Assembly: GCA_028691575.1 (NCBI GenBank)
Contig: JAQUYY010000018.1
Coordinates: 1 to 14,927, forward strand
Direction of reading: 5' to 3'
Source: Candidatus Gastranaerophilales bacterium
Lineage (GTDB): Bacteria; Cyanobacteriota; Vampirovibrionia; Gastranaerophilales; JAQUYY01
Length of the DNA stretch: 14,927 nucleotides
Shown: positions 1-6,025 of the stretch, piece by piece
Layout of the letters: each line of letters begins with the position of its first letter
Position numbering within the stretch: position 1 is the stretch's first letter
Program-made: the position numbers and the translations under genes
The notes under the pieces: model-generated
The model's database searches: none
What the model was told of the DNA's origin: nothing
What the model saw: the letters and a program-made list of their open reading frames with translations, nothing else

Positions 1-601
1 TGCCACTAAGTGTTTTATGCCATCTGTAAATTGAACCAATTGTTGTCTTTCCAAGCTTCTTAAATATCTCAGGAGCAAACACTTTAGTGTTGTAAAGTTC
101 TATAAATGTTTTATTGGCTGTTTTAGTTGGAGGATTTTCTTTTTTGAACTTAACCCATAAATTAACCAAGTCATATTTAGCTAATGCAAGTTCTCGAGCT
201 TTGTCAGGTATAATTTGTTCTTGCTTAGGTTGAATGAAAACTAAAGGTTTTTCAGGCTCTACTCTTCGAGCACCCAGTCCCGTAAGGCTCTCATGCTCGC
301 CAACGGACAGGTGTAAAATATTTTTGTACTCTAAAGAGCACCCAGCCTTGTATGCATCGCCTGTCTGGCTCTGCAACAAGCAGGTGTAATGCTCATCTAA
401 AAACTTTTGCTGAATGTCTTTTTCCAAACTCGATAAAAGTATCTGATAGCTTTGACCTTTTGAAGTTTGAATAGTCTTTGATATGTATTTATTTCTTTGA
501 ATAGCGAGTCTGACAGCTCTTTTGGTTACACCTTTAAGCTCTGCAACTTTCTTTATATCTATCCAACAGTCATTTACGTTTAAAACCTTATTAATACTCA
601 T
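1..601 (-). CDS. Mu-like transposase, N-terminal part (runs off left edge)
   Basis: This is the N-terminal 200 residues of a DDE-type transposase of the phage Mu A family. Such enzymes bind the element ends, nick them and join them to target DNA. ATG at 601 follows an AGGTG ribosome site (minus strand) at about 6 nt, and the frame is open to the window edge. Residues ~13-66 form a Mu-type DNA-binding domain: 'WIDIKKVAELKGVTKRAVR', then a basic stretch, then 'SYQILLSSLEKDIQQKF'. Residues ~133-200 match the next Mu domain, with 'ARELALAKYDLVNLW', 'TKTANKTFIELYN' and 'GKTTIGSIYRWHKTL'. The catalytic DDE core would lie beyond the left edge. The linker between the two domains (~residues 71-111) is encoded by two GC-rich repeats, so it may have been lengthened by insertions. 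The family call is from recognised motifs; whether the gene is intact cannot be judged. Confidence 0.83.
   Translation of the reverse strand, partial: MSINKVLNVNDCWIDIKKVAELKGVTKRAVRLAIQRNKYISKTIQTSKGQSYQILLSSLEKDIQQKFLDEHYTCLLQSQTGDAYKAGCSLEYKNILHLSVGEHESLTGLGARRVEPEKPLVFIQPKQEQIIPDKARELALAKYDLVNLWVKFKKENPPTKTANKTFIELYNTKVFAPEIFKKLGKTTIGSIYRWHKTLSG
268..316 (-). repeat. GC-rich degenerate repeat, copy A, inside the transposase gene
   Basis: This 49-bp copy shares its ends with copy B: on the plus strand it begins GAGCACCCAG and ends CAGGTGTAA. About 59% is G+C, against roughly one third in the surroundings. On the minus strand it begins TTACACCTG, has GTTG and GAGC at the same offsets as copy B, and ends CTGGGTGCTC. 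GAGCA near its head can pair with TGCTC at its tail. It is translated in frame without a stop. Confidence 0.6.
336..389 (-). repeat. GC-rich degenerate repeat, copy B, inside the transposase gene
   Basis: This 54-bp second copy lies 19 bp from copy A in the same orientation. The two share about 20 aligned positions at one end (TTACACCTG, GTTG, GAGC on the minus strand) and CTGGGTGCTC at the other, with a middle that differs in sequence and length. G+C is about 56%. It is read in a different frame from copy A, so the similarity is at DNA level, not a repeated peptide. Confidence 0.6.
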
Positions 602-627
602 TTAACACCTGTTTTATACTGTGTTAA
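602..627 (-). promoter_or_regulatory. Inverted repeat over transposase promoter and RBS
   Basis: TTAACAC (602-608) and GTGTTAA (621-627) form a perfect 7-bp inverted repeat around a 12-bp centre, directly upstream of the transposase ATG. The centre holds a minus-strand TATAAA (618-613), a good -10 candidate, and the left arm abuts the AGGTG ribosome site. A protein bound here would block transcription initiation, so it is a candidate operator. No clear -35 box is seen. Confidence 0.45.
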
Positions 628-718
628 TGAGTTTAGCTTGCACTTTGAGAAAAAGGTGGATATTGAGAAAGATTTTTTACTTTGCAACACAATGAGTATT
701 TTGTTTGAAAGTGGTAAA

Positions 719-779
719 ATTCTTGAACTAAACGCACAAGATTCTTAAACTAAATGCAATAAATTCTTAAACTACGTGC
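719..779. repeat. Three 22-bp-phased direct repeats (putative transposase-binding sites)
   Basis: ATTCTTGAACTAAACGC starts at 719, ATTCTTAAACTAAATGC at 741 and ATTCTTAAACTACGTGC at 763. The period is exactly 22 bp, two helical turns, so all three lie on one DNA face. They sit between the transposase start and the tRNA, where the end-binding sites of a Mu-like element would be. A different heptamer, TATCAAG, occurs at 791 and 813, again 22 bp apart. That may be chance or part of the end. Confidence 0.65.
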
Positions 780-842
780 TAATTGATATTTATCAAGGCT
801 AGAATCTATATGTATCAAGTGTTTAGGGTAAAAATAAAAGAA

Positions 843-916
<74 letters not shown>

Positions 917-927
917 ATATTTTCTAT

Positions 928-956
928 ATAATACGTTGAATAAAAAAGATTTTCAA
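928..956 (-). promoter_or_regulatory. Promoter of tRNA-Pro
   Basis: On the minus strand TTGAAA (956-951) and TATTAT (933-928) are separated by exactly 17 bp, with the tRNA 5' end 11 nt past the -10 box. This is a good sigma-70-type promoter (5/6 matches in each box). Confidence 0.6.
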
Positions 957-973
957 GATATTTTGAATATTTT

Positions 974-1177
974 TTAATTTGTTATTTTTAAAATCTTTCT
1001 AGCTGTTTCAATATTGTTGAATACTTTTATGACTTTTTTCCTTGCTATTTCAATCATTACATTTGCTGGATAATAAGCTTGTTCTATATTCAATAAAGCT
1101 TCTAAAATAGCTTTTATTTCAAAAATTTCTATTGAGGACATTTTATTAATTTTTGCCAAACGTTTCTTTTCGTTCAT
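974..1177 (-). CDS. Small hypothetical protein (67 aa)
   Basis: I do not recognise this protein. ATG at 1177 is preceded by AAAGGG (minus strand) at about 8 nt and by a strong promoter at 1246-1218, so translation is likely real. The product is lysine-rich and looks all-helical: a charged start 'MNEKKRLAKINKMSS', then two amphipathic segments, ~15-33 and ~38-65, separated by 'YYPAN'. No signal peptide, membrane segment or metal motif is seen. It is divergent from an XRE-family regulator and their promoters overlap, so the regulator probably controls it. A toxin, antitoxin or accessory regulator role is possible but nothing in the sequence shows it. Confidence 0.6.
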   Translation of the reverse strand: MNEKKRLAKINKMSSIEIFEIKAILEALLNIEQAYYPANVMIEIARKKVIKVFNNIETARKILKITN

Positions 1178-1217
1178 TTTTTATTCCCTTTATTAAGCAT
1201 TACCTTATATTTATTAT

Positions 1218-1246
1218 AATATACATTATGGCATTATTAATGTCAA
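1218..1246 (-). promoter_or_regulatory. Promoter of the 67-aa gene
   Basis: On the minus strand a perfect TTGACA (1246-1241) is followed after 17 bp by TATATT (1223-1218). Transcription would start near 1211, giving a leader of about 33 nt that carries the AAAGGG ribosome site. It overlaps the promoter of the divergent XRE gene. Confidence 0.7.
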
Positions 1247-1264
1247 GCTTATATAATATAAGCT
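1228..1264 (+). promoter_or_regulatory. Leaderless promoter of the XRE regulator with palindromic operator
   Basis: A perfect TATAAT (1252-1257) lies 8 bases before the ATG at 1265, with ATGGCA (1228-1233) as a -35-like box 18 bp upstream. Transcription would start at or next to the A of the ATG, so the mRNA would lack a leader, and no Shine-Dalgarno is present. The -10 box is inside the perfect palindrome AGCTTATATAATATAAGCT (1246-1264). A second dyad, ACATTA (1223-1228) with TAATGT (1238-1243), covers the -35 regions of both divergent promoters. Both dyads are candidate operators for the regulator itself. Confidence 0.6.
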
Positions 1265-1486
1265 ATGAATGATAATAAAATTTTAGAAATTTTTGGTCAT
1301 AATGTAAAAATTGAAAGAGTAAAAAAATCTCTTTCTCAACAAGAACTTGCTGAATTAACAGAATTTAGTGTGCCTTATATAAGCAATATTGAACATGGGA
1401 AATATAATATTTCATTGACAAGAGCTCGAAAAATATCAAATTTTTTTAAGAAAACAATAGATGAAATGCTCAAAAAGCAAGAATAA
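1265..1486 (+). CDS. XRE-family helix-turn-helix regulator (73 aa)
   Basis: This is a stand-alone Cro/CI-type DNA-binding domain. It covers the whole protein: 'GHNVKIERVKKSLSQQELAE' begins the domain, the recognition region is 'TEFSVPYISNIEHGKYN', and helices 4-5 are 'SLTRARKISNFFKKTIDEML'. There is no sensor or dimerisation extension, so it probably acts as a small dimeric repressor. The start at 1265 abuts a palindrome that includes the -10 box, which suggests autoregulation and control of the divergent 67-aa gene. The stop is 4 bp from the convergent end of the metallopeptidase gene. Related small XRE proteins occur in mobile elements, toxin-antitoxin pairs and restriction controllers. No partner of those kinds is identified here. 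Confidence 0.85.
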   Translation: MNDNKILEIFGHNVKIERVKKSLSQQELAELTEFSVPYISNIEHGKYNISLTRARKISNFFKKTIDEMLKKQE

Positions 1487-1490
1487 TTTT

Positions 1491-2201
1491 TTAATCTCTT
1501 CTTCCAAAAAATTGCCAAATCCAGTAAATTAATTCCATCAATGAATATAAAGCAGTTGCCACATACGTCATTGCAGCAGCGCCTAAAACACTTCTTGCGC
1601 CACTAATTTCTGATGTTTCAAGATAACCGCCGGAAGATAAAGCCTTTAATGCTCTAAAACTTGCATTAAATTCAACCGGCAAAGTAACTATATGAAATAA
1701 AACAGCACCTGCATAAAATACAATCCCCGTGAGTGCTATGAGGTCTGTAAAACCACCCATTCCCATAAACATTCTAAGGAAAATGCCACCCATTAAAAGA
1801 AATGGTCCTATTTGCTGTCCTGCTTGAGCTGCCGGAAAAATTCCGGCTCGCAATTTCATTGGTAAATAACCTTTAAAATCTTGAATCACATGACCAATTT
1901 CATGGGCCGCAATACCTTGTGCAGCAACAGAAGTTCCATTATAAACAGGCTCTGAAAGCCTTACTACTTTTTGAGCAGGATCATAATGGTCTGTCAATTC
2001 ACCTTGTACCGGTTCTACTACAACATTTGTAATTCCGTTATTTTTAAGAATTTCCCTTGCAACATCAGCTCCTGTCATATTATTAGCCGCTTGTATTTTA
2101 GAAAATTTTGCAAACGTACTCTTCACAAGCATTTGAGGAATAAAAACAAGAATCATCCCCAAAATTGCAATTATCATATAAAAAGAATCATAAAAAAACA
2201 T
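1491..2201 (-). CDS. YugP-type membrane zinc metallopeptidase
   Basis: The gene encodes a predicted membrane-bound neutral zinc metallopeptidase of the YugP-like family (236 aa, about family length). An N-terminal membrane segment spans ~7-27. The zinc motif 'AHEIGH' supplies H100, E101 and H104. 'LPVEFNAS' (~175-182) holds the likely third ligand, E177. Hydrophobic segments lie at ~132-148 and ~155-173, and one more is at the C-terminus (~217-232). The start is supported by AGGAGGT 8 nt upstream. It begins 17 nt after the fmt stop, and def-fmt-peptidase is an arrangement also known in Firmicutes. The substrate is unknown. Family members are usually annotated without a proven role, and protein turnover at the membrane is only an inference. 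Confidence 0.85.
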   Translation of the reverse strand: MFFYDSFYMIIAILGMILVFIPQMLVKSTFAKFSKIQAANNMTGADVAREILKNNGITNVVVEPVQGELTDHYDPAQKVVRLSEPVYNGTSVAAQGIAAHEIGHVIQDFKGYLPMKLRAGIFPAAQAGQQIGPFLLMGGIFLRMFMGMGGFTDLIALTGIVFYAGAVLFHIVTLPVEFNASFRALKALSSGGYLETSEISGARSVLGAAAMTYVATALYSLMELIYWIWQFFGRRD

Positions 2202-2218
2202 TTCTTTTACCTCCTGAT

Positions 2219-3169
2219 TTAAGAAAATTTATTACCTATTTGAATTCTAGCCCCATTAGCCCAACTTTTTGCATCCATAACACTTTTTCCTTGAGGCTGA
2301 AGTTTGGTGACAAATAATGAACCTTTTCCGGTCGCTACTTTTAAACCTATTTTTGATATTTCAACAATTTCACCGATATTATTATATGTTTTTTCATCTT
2401 CATAATCAATTCTCGATTCAATAATTTTAATAATAATATCGTTAAAAGAACAGTATGCAAGAGGCCAAGGATGAGTTCCTCTAATTAAATTATGAATTTC
2501 AACTGAAGACTTAGTCCAATTAATTTTTCCGTCTTCTTTCTTGATTTTCCTAGCAACAGTTGCCATAGAATCATCTTGAGGAGTAGGTTTGATTTCACCG
2601 TTTATCAATCCAATAATCGATTTATAAATCAATTTCGGACTTTTTTCTGAAATAACATCCGACAATTCTGAAGAATTCATATTTTCGGCTATATCGATTT
2701 TTTCTGTCAATAAAACAGGACCTGCATCAAGCTCTAATACTGTTATCATAGCAGAAATCCCCGTAAATTTGTCACCGTTTATTATCGGCCATTGAATAGG
2801 ATTTGCACCCCTATAATTTGGCAGCAAAGAAGCATGAAGGTTAATTGTCCCATATTTTGGAATATCTAAGACTTCTTGGCTTAAAATTTGCCCAAATGCA
2901 AAAGTAATAAATATATCAGGCTTTAAATTTTTTAAAATTTCTAAAACTTTTTCATCATTTCTGATTTTAGATGGCTGCAAAAATTTTATATTATTCTGTT
3001 GAGCCAATAACTTAATTGGTGATGAAGTTAATTTATGACCACGTCCTGCCGGTTTATCAGGTTGAGTAACAACAGCTTGAACTTCAATATCATTCTGATT
3101 TAACAGATAATCAAGAGATTTAACGGCTATTTCAGGTGTACCTAGAAATATAACTTTAATTTTGCACAT
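2219..3169 (-). CDS. fmt: Methionyl-tRNA formyltransferase
   Basis: The enzyme transfers the formyl group of 10-formyl-THF to Met-tRNAfMet for translation initiation. At 316 aa it has the family length. The N-terminal formyltransferase domain starts 'IKVIFLGTPEIAV'. The active-site set is N110, H112 ('INLHASLLPNYRGANPIQW') and D148 ('LELDAGP', where many homologues have LDTGP). 'QPDKPAGRG' (36-44) is the family's N-terminal signature. The C-terminal OB-like tRNA-binding domain spans ~203-316. ATG at 3169 lies inside the end of def (14-bp overlap) behind AGAGGA, so the two are translationally coupled. Its function pairs directly with def. Confidence 0.96.
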   Translation of the reverse strand: MCKIKVIFLGTPEIAVKSLDYLLNQNDIEVQAVVTQPDKPAGRGHKLTSSPIKLLAQQNNIKFLQPSKIRNDEKVLEILKNLKPDIFITFAFGQILSQEVLDIPKYGTINLHASLLPNYRGANPIQWPIINGDKFTGISAMITVLELDAGPVLLTEKIDIAENMNSSELSDVISEKSPKLIYKSIIGLINGEIKPTPQDDSMATVARKIKKEDGKINWTKSSVEIHNLIRGTHPWPLAYCSFNDIIIKIIESRIDYEDEKTYNNIGEIVEISKIGLKVATGKGSLFVTKLQPQGKSVMDAKSWANGARIQIGNKFS

Positions 3170-3749
3170 TGGATTCCTCTAGTTGCGGAGAATTTTTTAT
3201 TTCTTCTTCTAGTTCAGCTTCTTCTTGCAAATAATTAGTATCTATAGGAGGAAGATCCTTTTCTGCCAGAATTTGATCTGTTTCAAATCTGTTTCTTGAA
3301 TGGTCGACAAGAAGAATACCGTCTAAGTGATCATTTTCATGCTGCATCGCTATTGCAAGAAGCGAACCTTCATTAGCTTCCATAACAAAAGGTTTGCCGT
3401 TCTTATCAAGTGCTTTAATTTTAACATTTGCATATCTTCTTGTATTTATAAACGCATCAGGGAAACTCAAACAACCCTCAAAACTGTTTACAGCACCGGT
3501 TTTTTCAATTATTTTAGGGTTTATAAAGACGATAGGATTTGCAGGTTCACCATTTACACCTACATCAATAATAAAAGCCCTAATATTTTCGCCTATTTGA
3601 GGGGCAGCAAGACCGACACCGTTTTCTGCATACATTGTATCGATTAAATTTTTAATAATTTTTTTAACTTTAGATGAAACCTTGTGAACCTCTTTAGACG
3701 GAGTTCTTAGCTTTTCATCTCCATATCTTAATATTTTAACTACAGACAT
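3156..3749 (-). CDS. def: Peptide deformylase
   Basis: This metalloenzyme removes the N-formyl group from nascent proteins. All three family motifs are intact: 'GVGLAAPQIG' (44-53), 'EGCLSFP' (91-97, metal ligand C93) and 'QHENDHLDG' (136-144, ligands H137 and H141, catalytic E138). At 197 aa it is longer than the typical 165-180. The extra length is an acidic tail (~173-192, many Glu) that could be disordered or contact the ribosome; that role is inference. The start is preceded by AAGGAAAG. It is first in the leftward operon def-fmt-metallopeptidase and divergent from the fumarase gene across 77 bp. Confidence 0.97.
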   Translation of the reverse strand: MSVVKILRYGDEKLRTPSKEVHKVSSKVKKIIKNLIDTMYAENGVGLAAPQIGENIRAFIIDVGVNGEPANPIVFINPKIIEKTGAVNSFEGCLSFPDAFINTRRYANVKIKALDKNGKPFVMEANEGSLLAIAMQHENDHLDGILLVDHSRNRFETDQILAEKDLPPIDTNYLQEEAELEEEIKNSPQLEESNVQN

Positions 3750-3826
3750 ATCTCTTTCCTTTTTTACTAAATTGTTTTAATATTAACATAAAAGTTTACA
3801 TTGATACAGACTGAAAAGAAAAATTT

Positions 3827-5215
3827 ATGTTCTCAAATATTAAAAAAATCACATCCGAAAAAATTACAGAAACTGTAGAAAACCTGTGTTTTCAGGCAAA
3901 TTATGCTATATCAAAAAACACATATGAGAATTTAAAAAATTTAAATTCAGATAAAAACGGTCTTGTTTTTGAGAATTTAAGATTAGCTAAAATCAAAAAA
4001 AGACCAATTTGTCAGGATACAGGAATGGTCATTGTTTTTGCACAAGTAGGACAAGACGTTCATATAGAGGGGCAAGACTTTGAAAACGCTATAAATTTAG
4101 GGGTAAAAAAAGCTTACGAAAAGAATTATCTGAGAAAATCTATCGTTAAAGATCCAATATTCAATAGAATTAACACAAATGACAATACTCCGGCTGTAAT
4201 CTACACAAATATTACGTTCGGGGATACCATAAAATTAAAAGTCTGTATAAAAGGTGCCGGAAGTGAAAATACAAGTGCTGTAAAAATGCTTCAACCATCC
4301 GATGGTGTGGATGGAATTATAGATTTTGTAATAAAAACCGTAACAGATGCAGGAGAAAGAGCCTGCCCTCCAATGCATATTGGTGTCGGTATAGGTGGAA
4401 CACTTGATTATTGTGCAGTATTAGCAAAAAAGGCATTAATTGAACCGTTAAATAATTCAAAAGACATTCAAATAAAAGAATTGCAAGAAAAAATACTGGG
4501 AAAATTGCCTAAAAACAAAGTTTTTGGAATTAATATTCTTACATATCCTTGTCATATTGCATCTTTACCTATTGCTGTAAATATAAACTGTCATGCTACA
4601 AGACATGCCTGTGCAGAAATTTTTTCTTCATCAATTATGTATGACTTTGATGAGTTTAATTATCAAATTGAGTTATCTGACAATAATTTTGATGATTACA
4701 TAAAGCTGCATACAAGTGAAATCGAGAAATTTTCACATTTAAAAGCCGGGCAAAAAGTACTTTTGTCAGGAAAAATATTAACGGCAAGAGATGCTGCACA
4801 TAAAGAAATTTACAAATGTATAGAAAATAATGAAAAATTGCCTATAGAACTAAAAAATCAAATAATTTTTTATGCCGGTCCTTGTCCTGCTGCTCCGGAT
4901 GAAATTATAGGTCCTGTAGGACCCACAACTTCTATAAGAATGGATAAATATTTGCCAAAGTTATTAGAACAAGGCGTTATTGCTACTATTGGCAAGGGTG
5001 AAAGAAGCCAAGGCGCAATTGAAAGTATTAAAAATAATAATTCCGTTTATTTTACTGCAATTGGAGGAATTGCAGTACTTTTAGCCGAAAAAATCAAGTC
5101 TTCAAAAATTATCGCATACCCCGAACTTGGCGCAGAAGCCGTTCATGAGCTTGAAATCATTGATTTTCCAATAACTGTAGCTATTGATAGTAACGGGAAT
5201 ACTGTTTTCGTTTAA
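3827..5215 (+). CDS. Fumarate hydratase, class I, alpha and beta regions in one chain
   Basis: The product is a [4Fe-4S] hydro-lyase interconverting fumarate and malate. The alpha region (~1-275) contains 'RPICQDTG' (C62), 'GAGSENTSAVKMLQPSDG', 'ERACPPMHIGVGIGG' (C180) and 'NINCHATRHA' (C255), the likely cluster ligands. The beta region (~280-462) contains 'GQKVLLSGKILTARDAAHK', 'FYAGPCPA', 'GPVGPTTSIRMD' and 'GKGERS'. Many bacteria encode alpha and beta as separate genes. Here they are one 462-aa polypeptide, shorter than the 548-aa E. coli FumA. L(+)-tartrate dehydratase is the main alternative because the family is shared. The ribosome site is weak (purine-rich GAAAAGAAAAA). Such enzymes are oxygen-sensitive, which fits an anaerobe. 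Confidence 0.9.
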   Translation: MFSNIKKITSEKITETVENLCFQANYAISKNTYENLKNLNSDKNGLVFENLRLAKIKKRPICQDTGMVIVFAQVGQDVHIEGQDFENAINLGVKKAYEKNYLRKSIVKDPIFNRINTNDNTPAVIYTNITFGDTIKLKVCIKGAGSENTSAVKMLQPSDGVDGIIDFVIKTVTDAGERACPPMHIGVGIGGTLDYCAVLAKKALIEPLNNSKDIQIKELQEKILGKLPKNKVFGINILTYPCHIASLPIAVNINCHATRHACAEIFSSSIMYDFDEFNYQIELSDNNFDDYIKLHTSEIEKFSHLKAGQKVLLSGKILTARDAAHKEIYKCIENNEKLPIELKNQIIFYAGPCPAAPDEIIGPVGPTTSIRMDKYLPKLLEQGVIATIGKGERSQGAIESIKNNNSVYFTAIGGIAVLLAEKIKSSKIIAYPELGAEAVHELEIIDFPITVAIDSNGNTVFV

Positions 5216-5231
5216 TAATATAAACACCTGA

Positions 5232-5260
5232 TTGTCAATAATTGTAATTAAGTATATAAT
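5232..5260 (+). promoter_or_regulatory. Promoter of the pilin-like gene
   Basis: TTGTCA (5232-5237), a 17-bp spacer and a perfect TATAAT (5255-5260) make a near-consensus sigma-70 promoter. Transcription would start near 5267, giving a leader of about 39 nt that ends in an AAAGGAAG ribosome site. The gene thus has its own promoter, separate from the fumarase. Confidence 0.75.
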
Positions 5261-5305
5261 TAAAAATATAATTATTTAAATAAAACCAATTAAAGGAAGC
5301 AAAGT

Positions 5306-6025
5306 ATGTTAAAGAAAATGCAGCAGTCGGAGAATAAATTTGTAAGGGAACTAGGATTTACGCTGGCAGAAACATTGATAGTCATTGCGATAATCGGAAT
5401 TATCGCATCAATTGCCATACCTACATTATTTGGTACAACAAGCGATGCTGAGCTAAAAGCAGCGTGGAAAAAGTCGTATTCCGATTTGACTCAAGCAACA
5501 CAATTAATAGCTGTAGATAACGGTGGAACTTTAGCAGGTGCTTTTCCCGGAGATGCAGCAGGAACTGAAGATTTAAAAAATGCTTTTGCTTCAAAATTAA
5601 ACATAATAAAAGATTGTTCCGGAATCTCAACTTATGGAGGAACAGGAAGTGGAGTAAGTGCAGAAGGCTGTTGGCATAACGGTGCTAATAGTTGGTATTT
5701 TTTAAATGGCACAGGTCTTGGAACCCATTCTCAACCCGGTTTAATATTAAATAACGGCAGTTTAATACGACTTGGTATTGAAAAATCAAATTGCAGTCAA
5801 TCTATAGGTGACTATACAAGGTGCGGATATATATCTATAGATGTAAATGGCTTTAAAAAACCTAATACAATAGGAAAAGATATATTTTTTGCAAATATAA
5901 CCTCAAATACATTAATACCACATGGGGCAAAAGGATTTTATGAACCTTTAACAAGTTGTGTAGAAGGCTCAACAGCAACAAATAACAATGGTTTTGGCTG
6001 TTCGGCAAAATATCTTTATGAATAA
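5306..6025 (+). CDS. Type IV pilin-like / pseudopilin protein
   Basis: The gene encodes a class III signal-peptide protein. A short charged leader ends 'VRELG', so cleavage is expected between G17 and F18. The mature N-terminus 'FTLAETLIVIAIIGIIAS' has E22 at mature position 5 and is the usual membrane and assembly helix. The globular part (~45-239) has six cysteines (104, 122, 163, 173, 218, 232), which could form disulfides. It also has an acidic 'DVNGFKKPNTIGKD' element (179-192) common in pseudopilin-like proteins. It stands alone, with no secretion or assembly genes nearby, and the window cannot tell whether it joins a pilus, a type II secretion pseudopilus or an uptake system. AAAGGAAG supports the start. 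The 3' end overlaps the convergent tcdA-like gene by 10 bp. Confidence 0.9.
   Translation: MLKKMQQSENKFVRELGFTLAETLIVIAIIGIIASIAIPTLFGTTSDAELKAAWKKSYSDLTQATQLIAVDNGGTLAGAFPGDAAGTEDLKNAFASKLNIIKDCSGISTYGGTGSGVSAEGCWHNGANSWYFLNGTGLGTHSQPGLILNNGSLIRLGIEKSNCSQSIGDYTRCGYISIDVNGFKKPNTIGKDIFFANITSNTLIPHGAKGFYEPLTSCVEGSTATNNNGFGCSAKYLYE

Larger units (their letters stand above)
1..795 (-). mobile_element. End of a Mu-like transposable element (partial)
   Basis: The segment combines a MuA-type transposase gene reading leftward off the window with three direct repeats of about 17 bp spaced exactly 22 bp apart, lying between the gene start and the adjacent tRNA gene. Mu-family transposases bind several roughly 22-bp sites at each element end, so this fits one element end with its transposase just inside. 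The exact terminus is not proven. A terminal TG (minus strand) near base 795 is plausible because Mu-type ends usually begin with TG. The other end and any target duplication lie outside the window. Confidence 0.6.

Noticed and set aside
719..779. CRISPR array
   Set aside because: Three direct repeats of 17 bp leave only 5-bp gaps, far too short for spacers; they fit protein-binding sites.
1971..2222. Open frame on the plus strand opposite the metallopeptidase
   Set aside because: It is a shadow of a well-supported gene, low in complexity, with no ribosome site or family resemblance.
3327..3647. Two plus-strand open frames opposite def
   Set aside because: Both lie within the complete def gene, whose motifs are all intact on the other strand.
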